Counted from the first letter of the stretch, positions 19,550 through 27,980 are shown. The stretch is 64,000 bases of DNA from Enterobacter sp. 10-1 (GCA_002270295.1 NISF01000007.1:186540-250539); one strand, 5' to 3'. Notes: a model not told the origin generated them from the sequence alone. Numbers and translations are program-made.

Positions 19550-21295
19550 ATGCAAACGACCTATAACAAATACCCTGAGGTTGCGATTCGGGGCTATGAC
19601 GACCACGCCTGGCAGGGCTGGGAGTCCATCCGTACCGCGCTTAGCGCCAGGACGTCGGCGGCCGCGAGAACCGTGCTGGTTGTCGATTGCTATCCGGGCG
19701 TGCGGCTGGAAGAGCTGGAACAGCATCTGCTGCCGGGGCTCGGCGGCGCGCTGACGCTTAACGTAGAGTCCGCTCGCCGCGACGAGCAGGCAATCCACGC
19801 CCTGCTGGCGCGCAATCTTACCGACGACCGCGTGTTCGGCGTGCTTTCCTGTCACCATCTTGACGAATTTTTTGCCCCCGAAAAGCTGAATAGCCTGCGC
19901 CAGCAGATCGCGGCCGTCAGCGAGGGCGTCGTGGTCATCTATGGGCCCGGCGCGGCGCTGGTTCATCCCGGCGATCTGCTGGTGTACGCCGACATGCCGC
20001 GCTGGGAGATCCAGCAGCGCATGCGCCATAGCGGCCTGGGGAACTGGGGGGCGGATAATCAGGATGAAGATATCCTCCGCCGCTACAAGCGCGCCTTTTT
20101 CATTGAATGGCGCGTCTTCGATCGGCATAAGGTGCCGCTGCTCAAACGCGCCGATTTTTTGCTTGATACCACGGTAAAAAATGCCCCGGCTCTGGTCAGC
20201 GGCGAAGCGCTGCGCGCCGGGCTACAGCAGACCACCACCCAGCCGTTCCGCGTCGCCCCTTTCTTCGATCCCGGCGTCTGGGGCGGGCAGTGGATGAAGC
20301 AACGATTCGATCTCGATCCTACGGCCGCCAACTACGCGTGGTGTTTTGATTGCGTGCCCGAGGAAAACAGCCTGTTACTGCGTTTTGGTGACGTACGGAT
20401 CGAGATCCCCTCCCAGGACCTGGTGCTGCTGCACCCACGCGCGCTGCTGGGTGAAAAGGTACACGCCCGCTTCGGCGCCGAGTTCCCGATCCGGTTTGAT
20501 TTTCTCGACACCATCGGCGGGCAAAACCTGAGTTTCCAGGTTCATCCGATAACCGAATATATCCAGCAGCAGTTTGGTATGCACTACACCCAGGATGAGA
20601 GCTACTACATCCTCGAGGCGGAGCCGGAAGCCGTCGTCTACCTGGGGACTCAGACGGGGATCAAACCGCAGGAAATGCTTGCCGATCTGCAGGCCGCCGG
20701 CCGCGGCGAAAAGGCCTTCGACGATCGGCGCTTCGTTAACCAAATCCCGGCGCGTAAGCACGATCACTTTCTTATCCCTGCCGGTACGGTGCACTGTTCA
20801 GGACGCGGCACAATGGTGCTCGAAATCAGCGCGACGCCGTATATTTTCACCTTCAAGCTCTGGGACTGGGGGCGTTTAGGTTTAGACGGATTGCCTCGCC
20901 CGGTGCATCTGCAGCACGGCGAACAGGTTATTGACTGGCAGCGCGATACGCAGTGGGTCAACGACAACCTGGTTAACCGCATTGAGCCCATTGCCGAAGG
21001 TGAAGGCTGGCGGGAGGAGCGGACGGGAATGCACGAGCGCGAGTTTATCGAAACCCGCCGCCACTGGTTCCGCGCGCCGGTCACGCACCATACCCACGGC
21101 GGGGTTAACGTTCTGAACCTGGTAGAGGGAGCAGAAGCCGTGGTCGACAGCCCGAGCGGCGCCTTTGCCCCCTTCACCGTGCACTACGCCGAGACCTTTA
21201 TCATTCCGGCCGCCGTCGGGGAGTACCGTATTTCGCCGGCGGGTCAAGGCAGCGGACAGCAGATAGCCACCATCAAAGCCTGGGTAAGAGGATAA
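19550..21295 (+). CDS. Class I phosphomannose isomerase with extra N-terminal domain
   Basis: A 581-residue protein, about 190 residues longer than ManA. The C-terminal part (about 215-581) is a class I mannose-6-phosphate isomerase cupin. The zinc ligands are visible as Gln330 and His332 (LSFQVHP), Glu350 (QDESYY) and His415 (PAGTVHCSG), and the catalytic Arg442 as DWGRLG. Such enzymes interconvert mannose-6-P and fructose-6-P. The first about 205 residues (VLVVDCYPGVRLEEL..., DLLVYADMPRWEIQQRM) look like a uridine-kinase-type fold, but the Walker A lysine is absent, so kinase activity is unlikely. ATG 19550 follows GGAG at seven bases. It heads the PTS operon; IIA starts five bases after its stop. 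Confidence 0.85.
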   Translation: MQTTYNKYPEVAIRGYDDHAWQGWESIRTALSARTSAAARTVLVVDCYPGVRLEELEQHLLPGLGGALTLNVESARRDEQAIHALLARNLTDDRVFGVLSCHHLDEFFAPEKLNSLRQQIAAVSEGVVVIYGPGAALVHPGDLLVYADMPRWEIQQRMRHSGLGNWGADNQDEDILRRYKRAFFIEWRVFDRHKVPLLKRADFLLDTTVKNAPALVSGEALRAGLQQTTTQPFRVAPFFDPGVWGGQWMKQRFDLDPTAANYAWCFDCVPEENSLLLRFGDVRIEIPSQDLVLLHPRALLGEKVHARFGAEFPIRFDFLDTIGGQNLSFQVHPITEYIQQQFGMHYTQDESYYILEAEPEAVVYLGTQTGIKPQEMLADLQAAGRGEKAFDDRRFVNQIPARKHDHFLIPAGTVHCSGRGTMVLEISATPYIFTFKLWDWGRLGLDGLPRPVHLQHGEQVIDWQRDTQWVNDNLVNRIEPIAEGEGWREERTGMHEREFIETRRHWFRAPVTHHTHGGVNVLNLVEGAEAVVDSPSGAFAPFTVHYAETFIIPAAVGEYRISPAGQGSGQQIATIKAWVRG

Positions 21296-21299
21296 GGTC

Positions 21300-21728
21300 A
21301 TGATTAACGTTATTGTTGCCACTCACGGCCCGCTGGCTGACGCCCTGCTGGCCAGCGGGCGGATGGTTTACGGCGAGCTGCCGTATATCTCAACCGTCAC
21401 CCTCGACGAGCAGGCGGGCATCGAAGGCTTTAAGCAGGATTTTGCCCGCGCGCTGGACGGCGCCGGGCAGCAGGCCGACGGCGTACTGGTGCTGTGCGAT
21501 ATGCAAAGCGGAACGCCGTGGAACGTCGCCTGCCTGCACGCTTTCTCTGCGCAGACAACGCCCCCCGTCGCCGTACTGGCGGGGGTGAATTTCCCGATGC
21601 TGCTGCAGTGTGAAGAGATTCGCCACCTGACGGATGTCCACGCCGCTGCCGAACGGCTGCTGGCGTTAACCGTACCAACCCTGATTAAAGCCTCCCCGGT
21701 TTTAGCCGTTCAGCCAGATGATTTTTAG
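21300..21728 (+). CDS. PTS mannose-family EIIA
   Basis: A 142-residue EIIA of the mannose (Man/Lev/Sor) family. It receives phosphate from HPr on His9 in VIVATHGPLADALL, which opens the protein as in E. coli ManX. It is a stand-alone domain rather than a fused IIAB. The segment MQSGTPWNVACLH is typical of the EIIA-man fold. It starts five bases after the PMI stop and is followed by IIB after twelve bases. Confidence 0.92.
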   Translation: MINVIVATHGPLADALLASGRMVYGELPYISTVTLDEQAGIEGFKQDFARALDGAGQQADGVLVLCDMQSGTPWNVACLHAFSAQTTPPVAVLAGVNFPMLLQCEEIRHLTDVHAAAERLLALTVPTLIKASPVLAVQPDDF

Positions 21729-21740
21729 AGGAAAACGCTT

Positions 21741-22235
21741 ATGAGTATCTCTTTTGTACGTATTGACGACCGGGTGATCCATGGGCAGCTCGTGACGCGC
21801 TGGGCCAAAGAGCTGCCCTGCGACGGTATCGTGGCGATTGACGACGCCGTCGCGGCCGACCCGCTCCTCTCATCGGTGATGAAAGGCGCCGTGCAGGACC
21901 TCAAGGTCTGGCTGTTCGACACCGCCACGGCCATTGAAAAGTTACCCAAAGTCATCGCCAGCGAGAAACGCTATTTCGTGATAGGCAAATCCCCGGTCAC
22001 CTTACAGCGCCTGGAAGCGGCGGGGATCAGCCTGAAAAATGCCAACGGTAAAATCAACGTTGGCCCGATGAGCGCCCGCGCCGATACCACCACCATTGGG
22101 CCGAATCAGTCGGTTAACGCCGCCGAGATCGCCGCCTTTGACTGGCTGGTGCAGCGCGGGCATCACGTTGAATTCCGTCTGGTGCCGGATGCCAGCTGCT
22201 ACAGCTGGCAGGACGCGCGGCAGAAGCTGAAATAA
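21741..22235 (+). CDS. PTS mannose-family EIIB
   Basis: A 164-residue EIIB that takes phosphate from EIIA onto His14 in FVRIDDRVIHGQLVTRW, the diagnostic mannose-family IIB motif, and passes it to the sugar bound by IIC/IID. The start follows AGAGGAAAAC. NVGPMSARADTTTIGPNQSVN near residues 105-125 is also conserved in the family. The stop is followed by AGGAG for IIC. Confidence 0.92.
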   Translation: MSISFVRIDDRVIHGQLVTRWAKELPCDGIVAIDDAVAADPLLSSVMKGAVQDLKVWLFDTATAIEKLPKVIASEKRYFVIGKSPVTLQRLEAAGISLKNANGKINVGPMSARADTTTIGPNQSVNAAEIAAFDWLVQRGHHVEFRLVPDASCYSWQDARQKLK

Positions 22236-22242
22236 GGAGCGG

Positions 22243-23043
22243 ATGATGATTATCGAAGCTACGCTGATTGGCATTCTTTGCTATCTGGGGGCCCTCAGCA
22301 GCCCCTGGCTTTTAGGCCTGACCGGCGGCTGGTATCTGATTACCCGGCCGCTGGTCTCCGGCATGCTGGTCGGCCTGATTTTAGGCGACCTGAAGACCGG
22401 GATCGTGATAGGCGTTGCGGTCCAGGCGGTGTATATCGCCATGGTGACGCCGGGCGGCTCAATGCCCGCCGACCTCAACTTCGTCGCCTGGCCGGCGATT
22501 GCGCTGGGTATTTTGTCGGGTAAAGGACCGGAAGTCGCGGTGGCGCTGGCGGCGACTATCGGTATCGCCGGCACGATTTTGTTCAATGCGATGATGGTGC
22601 TGAACTCCTTCTGGAACCACCGCGCCGACGTGGCGCTGGAGCGCGGCGATGAGCGCGGTATTTATCTGAACAGCGCGATCTGGCCGCAGGTCAGTAACTT
22701 CATTCTGCGTTTTGTTCCCACCTTTATTGCGGTCTATTTTGGCGCCCAGTACATCAGCGGCTTTATGGACAGCCTGCCGAAAATCGTGCTCGCGACGATG
22801 AACGTGCTGGGCGGCATTCTGCCGGCGGTGGGGATCGCGATTCTGCTTAAACAGATCATCAAGAACTACACCATGCTGATCTATTTTCTCGTCGGGTTCG
22901 TCTGCATCGTCTTTTTAAAGCTCAACATGGTCGCGCTGGTGATCGTGGGCTCGCTGCTGGCGCTGATCCACTACAACTATAAGCCGGAACCGCAGCAGGC
23001 CGCGGGCAGCAAGCCGGCCGTCGATGATGAGGATGAATTCTGA
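22243..23043 (+). CDS. PTS mannose-family EIIC
   Basis: Membrane subunit of 266 residues that, with IID, forms the sugar channel. Several long hydrophobic segments and the family motif QAVYIAMVTPGGSMPADLNF are visible. A charged cytoplasmic tail (KPAVDDEDEF) ends it. Two ATGs in a row (22243 and 22246) follow AGGAG, and either could be used. The stop overlaps the IID start by one base (TGATG), so the two are translationally coupled. Confidence 0.92.
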   Translation: MMIIEATLIGILCYLGALSSPWLLGLTGGWYLITRPLVSGMLVGLILGDLKTGIVIGVAVQAVYIAMVTPGGSMPADLNFVAWPAIALGILSGKGPEVAVALAATIGIAGTILFNAMMVLNSFWNHRADVALERGDERGIYLNSAIWPQVSNFILRFVPTFIAVYFGAQYISGFMDSLPKIVLATMNVLGGILPAVGIAILLKQIIKNYTMLIYFLVGFVCIVFLKLNMVALVIVGSLLALIHYNYKPEPQQAAGSKPAVDDEDEF

Positions 23044-23861
23044 TGGAAGAACGTACCCTGAACCGTAAAGATCTTCGCCGCTGCTGGCGGGCGTGGATGA
23101 TGCACAACCTCTCGTCGATGAGCTTTGAGCGCCTGGAGTCGTTCGGCTTCTGCCTGAGCATGCTGCCGGTGGCGAAAAAGCTCTATCCGGACGCGGCCCA
23201 GCGCACTGAAATGCTGCGCCGCCACGCCTCCTTCTACAATACCGAGCCGCAGATCGGCGCGATCGTTAACGGGATGGTGCTCGGACTGGAAGAGAAAAAA
23301 GCCAATGGCGAGCCCATCGACGGTGAGACGATCAACACCCTGAAGGTTGGCCTGATGGGGCCGATCGCCGGGATCGGCGACTCGATGATCCCGGGAATGC
23401 TGATCCCTATTCTGCTGAGTATCGGCATGGCGCTGGCGGCGGGCGGCAACGTCCTCGGGCCGCTGTTTTATATCGTCGCCTGGCTGGCGATTATTATCCC
23501 CGGCTCGTGGTTCCTGTTTTTAAAAGGCTACAAAATGGGCTCCGGCTCGGTGGAGATGCTGGTCAGCAGCCGCTCCACCCGCCTGCGCGAGGCCCTGTCG
23601 CTGCTCGGCGTCTTCGTGATGGGCGGCGTCGCGGCGAGCTACGTGAAGCTGGGAACCGGGCTGGAGTTCATTACCCGCGATGGCGTCAATATCCACGTGC
23701 AGCAGATGCTGGACGGCATATTCCCGCAGCTCCTGCCGCTGGTAGTGGTGCTGGGGACCTGGTATTTAATGGCGAAGCGCGGCGTTTCGCCGGTGAAGGC
23801 GATGGTCATGCTGCTGGTGCTGGCTGCGGCAGGCGTCGCCAGCGGTCTGTTTGCCGGCTAG
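23043..23861 (+). CDS. PTS mannose-family EIID
   Basis: Membrane subunit of 272 residues, found only in the mannose PTS family. The N-terminal cytoplasmic part contains RCWRAWMMHNLSSMSFERLE-type sequence, the family hallmark, and FYNTEPQIGAIVNGMVLGLEE; hydrophobic helices follow (GPIAGIGDSMIPGMLIPIL). It is the last gene of the PMI-IIA-IIB-IIC-IID operon and is followed by two hairpins. Confidence 0.93.
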   Translation: MEERTLNRKDLRRCWRAWMMHNLSSMSFERLESFGFCLSMLPVAKKLYPDAAQRTEMLRRHASFYNTEPQIGAIVNGMVLGLEEKKANGEPIDGETINTLKVGLMGPIAGIGDSMIPGMLIPILLSIGMALAAGGNVLGPLFYIVAWLAIIIPGSWFLFLKGYKMGSGSVEMLVSSRSTRLREALSLLGVFVMGGVAASYVKLGTGLEFITRDGVNIHVQQMLDGIFPQLLPLVVVLGTWYLMAKRGVSPVKAMVMLLVLAAAGVASGLFAG

Positions 23862-23871
23862 CCGCGAACGC

Positions 23872-23945
23872 GACCCCGGTTTGCAGGCCGGGGTCGCCGC
23901 CTGTAGCGCCAATATCTGAACCGGGGCATCGTGCCCCGGTTTTTT
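23872..23945 (+). terminator. Double hairpin ending the PTS operon
   Basis: A first stem GACCCCGG/CCGGGGTC (23872-23895) is followed by a second, AACCGGGGC/GCCCCGGTT (23919-23941), ending in six T. The T-run overlaps the stop codon (TAA, 23944-23946) of the facing cupin gene. The second stem is nearly symmetric and can also act on the opposite strand. Confidence 0.85.
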
Positions 23946-24726
23946 ATGGATGAAAGTTGTGCCACAGCTCCGCCGTCCTGTCGGGACTGGAGATAAACTG
24001 CAGGCGGGCGGGATCGTCGATAAATTGCTGATAAATCGGCGCTGAGGTGATGCCAAACTCCACGTACCGGCGCGGCGTAATCGCCTGCAGGCGGCCGGGA
24101 AGATAGCGTGAATTATGCTGCCAGATAACGTGGTTATCCTGCAGCAGCGGGTACCACGCCAGCCCCTTATGCGCCCGCACGGCATCATATTCAAAGCCGT
24201 ACTCCCGATCGCACCAGGCGCCGAAGGTCAGCGGCACCTCGGGATCGGCGGAAATTGTCGCGTGCCCCCACCCCGGCGGCACCAGCACCTTATCACCGGG
24301 TTCGGCAATCACCGCAAAGCAGCGGCCCGGGTCGTCCTCCACCCGCTCCTGCATATAGATAATCGCCCTCCCCTGCCAGATTTCATACAGCTCCGGCGGC
24401 GACCAGCCGCTGTGCTGGCTGACACGATGAATATGGCCCTGGCTGCGCACCGGCTCTTCCCCCAGCCTTCCGGCGGCGTAGGTCACGACGCCAAACAGCA
24501 GCATGCGCTTTTTCAGCTCATCGCGATCCTGCATGCGCGCCACGTCCATCGTGATCGCATAGACCTCATCCGGCCCTTCACAGTGCGGATCGCGCAGCGA
24601 GGCGCGGATCTCATCGAGGCGACGGATCTCCGGCATCGGCCCGGTCACGTCATTGCCGTAGCTAAAACCAGGAGGGTTCTGGTGAATCGTCATATCCAGG
24701 CCCCAGGCGCGGGCGGAGTCAGCCAT
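23944..24726 (-). CDS. Cupin-type glucose-6-phosphate isomerase family protein, long form
   Basis: A 260-residue protein of the cupin phosphoglucose isomerase family (the archaeal-type PGI, unrelated to E. coli Pgi). The metal-binding cupin motif is SQGHIHRVSQHSGW...PPELYEIWQG, with a second His in PPGWGHATI. Such enzymes interconvert aldose- and ketose-6-phosphates. ATG 24726 (MADSARAWGL) lies inside ATGGCTGA, overlapping the stop of the upstream cupin gene by eight bases. A longer in-frame reading to 24807 is out-of-frame sequence of that gene and is rejected. Epimerase activity on a related sugar phosphate is possible. Confidence 0.82.
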   Translation of the reverse strand: MADSARAWGLDMTIHQNPPGFSYGNDVTGPMPEIRRLDEIRASLRDPHCEGPDEVYAITMDVARMQDRDELKKRMLLFGVVTYAAGRLGEEPVRSQGHIHRVSQHSGWSPPELYEIWQGRAIIYMQERVEDDPGRCFAVIAEPGDKVLVPPGWGHATISADPEVPLTFGAWCDREYGFEYDAVRAHKGLAWYPLLQDNHVIWQHNSRYLPGRLQAITPRRYVEFGITSAPIYQQFIDDPARLQFISSPDRTAELWHNFHP

Positions 24727-25282
24727 TCTGCACCTCCTTTGCCTGAATCGTCTGGTTCTCCTCCACGACCCGCAGCCTGAAGCCGCTGCCCAACGCCGCG
24801 TAGTCATGCCCCGCTGCGGAAGGCCAGACCGCCAGCGCCGACAGAATATCGCTGCCGGTGTTAATTAACCGGTGGGCGGTATAGCCGGGGATAACGTGCA
24901 CCGAGCCGGCGAATACCTTCTCCAGACGGGTTTCCCGGCGCTCGTTTTGCAGCAGCAGCAGGCCGCCGCCGCGCAGGCCGAAGTAGACTTCGCCCTGCTC
25001 GCGGCGGGCGTGAAAGTGCCCGCGGGTCATAAAAAATTCATCCCCGACTTTGCCGGGTTGGAGATGGGTTACGCCGGTATAGAGCTCGCCCGGTGCGGAG
25101 GAGGTCTCCAGCATTTCGACTTCGTACACCACGAGATCGCCCGCCATCGTCAGACGGGTTCGCTCATCGGCAAAAACGCCGACCAGATCCTGAATACGCG
25201 TCGACTTGCGCAGCATCGGGCCGTCGGAAAACAGGCCGCTGGCCCACGCCACCTGCGGTGGCTGGAAAAAGAAAGGATTCAT
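24719..25282 (-). CDS. Cupin-type phosphoglucose isomerase, short form
   Basis: A 187-residue cupin PGI of the length typical for archaeal (Thermococcus-like) enzymes. The conserved sequence THLQPGKVGDEFFMTRGHFH, the glutamate in GEVYFGLRGGG, and the second metal His in PGYTAHRLINTG give the complete His-x-His, Glu, His metal site. The ending AAGHDYAALGSGF is also conserved in the family. It is first in a two-gene operon with the long cupin, transcribed toward the PTS genes, and has its own operator and possible CRP site upstream. Its substrate is probably the sugar phosphate delivered by the PTS. Confidence 0.85.
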   Translation of the reverse strand: MNPFFFQPPQVAWASGLFSDGPMLRKSTRIQDLVGVFADERTRLTMAGDLVVYEVEMLETSSAPGELYTGVTHLQPGKVGDEFFMTRGHFHARREQGEVYFGLRGGGLLLLQNERRETRLEKVFAGSVHVIPGYTAHRLINTGSDILSALAVWPSAAGHDYAALGSGFRLRVVEENQTIQAKEVQNG

Positions 25283-25324
25283 ATTTGTCTCCGGCCCAAG
25301 GAGAACAGCACAATCAGCTTAGCA

Positions 25325-25340
25325 GATTAATCGATTAACC
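25325..25340. promoter_or_regulatory. Candidate operator copy 4 (cupin operon)
   Basis: GATTAATCGATTAACC, with TTAATCGATTAA fully palindromic and shared with copy 3. It lies 43-58 bases upstream of the short cupin ATG. It ties the convergent cupin operon to the same repressor. Confidence 0.75.
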
Positions 25341-25360
25341 CAAGGGCGAGCGGATGACTT

Positions 25361-25376
25361 TGTAGCGGATGTCACA
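25361..25376. promoter_or_regulatory. Possible CRP site of the cupin operon
   Basis: On the minus strand TGTGA-CATCCG-CTACA, a perfect left arm with a degenerate right arm, about 80 bases upstream of the cupin start. Weak support alone, but it parallels the perfect CRP site at the PTS promoter. Confidence 0.4.
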
Positions 25377-25397
25377 GCCGGCACCGCAAATGTACCT

Positions 25398-26027
25398 TCA
25401 CGCCAGCATGTAGCTCACGATCAGCTGGCCCTTTTTCATTTTCACCTGAGTTATCACCACCTCGCCCAGCTCAGAGAGGCTGGCAACGTGGGTACCGCCG
25501 CAGGGATAGGCAGGCAGTGAACCAAACCCCACCCTGCGCAGCCCGTCGGCCACGGAGATATGGCGCGGCAGGTTTTCCGCCCGCCAGCCGGCAACCTTTG
25601 CCTGCAGAGCGCCGGCCTCCGGCAGGGCCGCGTTAGCGCCTGAAGTGAAGGTAATCCGCCCCTCTCCGGGCCAGTGATGGGCTTTCGTCGGCTGCCAGCC
25701 GCACTGCTCTCCCGCCAGGCCAATCAGGTGGCCTGCGGAGTGCAGGCGGGCATGCTGATGCCGCGCTGCGGCATCAATCCGCATCGCCACCTCGCCCAGG
25801 GCCAGCGGCTGCGGGACAAGGTGCAGAATGCTGTCGCCAAACGCCGTCACGCCGTCAACGGCGATATCCGCTATCCAGCCGCGATCCGCCGGCTGCCCGC
25901 CGCCCTGCGGATGAAACAGCGTCCGGTCCAGCTCGATTGCGTAGCGGCCATCGGCCTGCGCCGCGCAGCTCACCACCCGTGCGCGCCCTTCGGTGGCATC
26001 GCTGGTGTAATAAAGACGTTCAGTCAT
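25398..26027 (-). CDS. Alanyl-tRNA editing protein AlaX
   Basis: A free-standing homologue of the editing domain of alanyl-tRNA synthetase, expected to hydrolyse mischarged Ser- or Gly-tRNA(Ala). The zinc ligands are visible in HARLHSAGHLIG and in PCGGTHVASL. The N-terminal part has the FHPQGGGQPADRG motif. ATG 26027 follows GAGGAG and gives 209 residues; the longer frame to 26051 is unsupported. It is transcribed divergently from a LysR gene over 92 bases. Confidence 0.88.
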   Translation of the reverse strand: MTERLYYTSDATEGRARVVSCAAQADGRYAIELDRTLFHPQGGGQPADRGWIADIAVDGVTAFGDSILHLVPQPLALGEVAMRIDAAARHQHARLHSAGHLIGLAGEQCGWQPTKAHHWPGEGRITFTSGANAALPEAGALQAKVAGWRAENLPRHISVADGLRRVGFGSLPAYPCGGTHVASLSELGEVVITQVKMKKGQLIVSYMLA

Positions 26028-26119
26028 GGTTGTTCTCCTCTCTTTGCGCACAGTATATTGATAATACGCACAGAGATAATCCCGTCATCCGTCAATGCAC
26101 CTTTGCTTAGAGGGCACAA

Positions 26120-27022
26120 ATGAATTTAAGCTTACTTCCCGATTTAGCCCTCTTCGTGCAAATCGTCGAGCAGGGCAGCTTTTCCGCGGTCGCCCGGCTT
26201 TCGGGAACCACGCCCTCCGCGGTCAGCCGCAGCGTCTCGCGCCTTGAACAGGAGATGGGCAGCAAGCTGCTGCACCGCTCCACGCGCAAACTCCGCCTGA
26301 GCGATGCCGGAAAGACGGTTTACGCCCATGCGCTGGAGATGCTGGAAGCCGCGCGCCTGGCGATGGATGCCGCCGGCAGCACTCAGCAGGTGGCGCAAGG
26401 CAAGCTGACGCTCAGCGTGCCGAAGGCCGTCGGGCGGTTTGTTATCCATCCGCTGATGACGGAGTTTCTGACCCGCTTTCCGCAGGTCGATGTCTGCCTG
26501 CGTCTCGAAGATCGCTATCTTGACCTGATTGATGATGGTATCGATCTGGCGCTGCGTATCACCCATTCTCCTTCGCCGGGGCTCCACGGCAAGCCGCTGA
26601 TGCCGGTCAGCCACGTGATCTGCGCCACCCCGCACTATTTACAGCAGCACGGCGCGCCGCAAAATCCGCAGGATCTGCGCGCCCATAGCTGCATCAGCCT
26701 CGGCGAAACGCCCGCCGATGCGCGCTGGAAATTTCGTCGTGAAGGAAAAACAGAGACCGTTCAGACCCGAGGACGCTACGCCGCCAACCACACCGCCGTG
26801 CGGCTGGATGCGGTGAAGCAGAATTTAGGCATTGGCAGCCTGCCGCTGTTTACCGCCCGCGAAGCGCTGGAGCGCGGGGAGATCGTGCAGGTGCTGGCTG
26901 AGTGGGAGTTTATCAGCAGCTATTCCGGCCAGCTTTGGCTGCTGTGGGCGGGCAATAAGCATATGCCCGCCAGAATGCGGGCCATGATTGACTATCTCAG
27001 CGAGAAAATTTATCGCCGCTAA
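26120..27022 (+). CDS. LysR-family transcriptional regulator
   Basis: A 300-residue LysR regulator with an N-terminal winged helix (DLALFVQIVEQGSFSAVARL, TTPSAVSRSVSRLEQEMGSKLL) and a C-terminal effector domain. It belongs to the CrgA/YafC-like branch by general appearance. Divergent placement from alaX suggests it may control that gene, but no clear T-N11-A site was picked out by eye. The effector and targets are unknown. It ends five bases before the stop of the convergent rihC. Confidence 0.85.
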   Translation: MNLSLLPDLALFVQIVEQGSFSAVARLSGTTPSAVSRSVSRLEQEMGSKLLHRSTRKLRLSDAGKTVYAHALEMLEAARLAMDAAGSTQQVAQGKLTLSVPKAVGRFVIHPLMTEFLTRFPQVDVCLRLEDRYLDLIDDGIDLALRITHSPSPGLHGKPLMPVSHVICATPHYLQQHGAPQNPQDLRAHSCISLGETPADARWKFRREGKTETVQTRGRYAANHTAVRLDAVKQNLGIGSLPLFTAREALERGEIVQVLAEWEFISSYSGQLWLLWAGNKHMPARMRAMIDYLSEKIYRR

Positions 27023-27026
27023 ACGG

Positions 27027-27941
27027 CTATGGCGCCAGCGCCAGAACTTCTGCTACCCAGCGCTGGAAGCCTGCCACGTCCAGATCCAGCGCCACGCTGG
27101 CGTTAGCCGGCTGGCCAAGGCGGCCTTCGATATCAACGACCGTGGTGCCCGCCGTCCAGCTCCCCTGCGTTTCGACCGCCACAAAGCACGATTTAAGGGT
27201 AAACAGCTCGGGGCGAACCAGCCAGGCGATGGCGCACAGGTCATGCATGCGCAGCCCGCTCTCCATGCTGCCGCTGCGGTAGTGGCTGAACAGCGCGTGG
27301 AGCATTTTCCCGGTCCTGTTCAGCGTCGGCAGCGTGGCGAGGTACTCCGGCGCGAGCATGGCCTGATTCGTGACGTCCAGTCCGCACATCACAATCTCCA
27401 GCCCGCTCTGAAACACTTTGGCCGCGGCTTCCGGATCGATGGCAATGTTGAACTCCGCATTGGGGGTGAAGTTACCTCGCCCGGCGGACCCGCCCATAAT
27501 GACCAGACGACGAATGTTAAACCGACACTCCGGATACTGCGTCAGCAGCAGCGCAATGTTGGTCAGCGGGCCAATGGCCACCAGCGTCATCGGCTCCGGG
27601 GCATGCATCAGCGCATCGCGAATGGCCTGAAACGCCGGTTTCGGCAGCGGCTGGCAGCGATGCTCGACAAACTCATACCCCTCCATCCCCGACTCACCGT
27701 GCACGGAGGCCGCATCGCGCAGCGGGCGCAGCAGGGGCATTGAGGCTCCCTGGGCCAGCGGTACGTCGGCGTTCCAGAAATGCAGCAGCTGCAGCGCATT
27801 GCGGGTGGTTTTTTCTACCGACACGTTGCCGGCCACCGTGGTCATCAGCTGCAGATCCAGCTCGGGCGCGAACAGCGCGGCGGCGATCGCCGCCGCATCA
27901 TCAATGCCGGGATCGGTATCAAGAACGATCGGTAAGCGCAT
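27027..27941 (-). CDS. rihC: Ribonucleoside hydrolase RihC
   Basis: Hydrolyses purine and pyrimidine ribonucleosides to ribose and base. The ATG at 27941 ([16 protein letters not shown]) gives 304 residues, equal to E. coli RihC. The calcium-binding DTDPGIDD is at residues 8-15, and the active-site His lies in [10 protein letters not shown]. The 20-residue upstream extension runs through the terminator of ispH and is not coding. rihC and dapB are neighbours in E. coli; here the PTS block separates them. Confidence 0.96.
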   Translation of the reverse strand: MRLPIVLDTDPGIDDAAAIAAALFAPELDLQLMTTVAGNVSVEKTTRNALQLLHFWNADVPLAQGASMPLLRPLRDAASVHGESGMEGYEFVEHRCQPLPKPAFQAIRDALMHAPEPMTLVAIGPLTNIALLLTQYPECRFNIRRLVIMGGSAGRGNFTPNAEFNIAIDPEAAAKVFQSGLEIVMCGLDVTNQAMLAPEYLATLPTLNRTGKMLHALFSHYRSGSMESGLRMHDLCAIAWLVRPELFTLKSCFVAVETQGSWTAGTTVVDIEGRLGQPANASVALDLDVAGFQRWVAEVLALAP

Positions 27942-27950
27942 AAACTCTCC

Positions 27951-27980
27951 AAAAAAAATGCCAGACGTTAAGTCTGGCAT
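27951..27980 (-). terminator. Intrinsic terminator after ispH
   Basis: Minus-strand ATGCCAGACTT/AACGTCTGGCAT stem followed by eight T, between ispH and rihC. It marks the end of the ribF-ileS-lspA-fkpB-ispH run. Confidence 0.88.

Noticed and set aside
19550..20160. Active kinase domain in the PMI fusion
   Set aside because: No Walker A lysine; the loop reads DCYPGVRLEEL.
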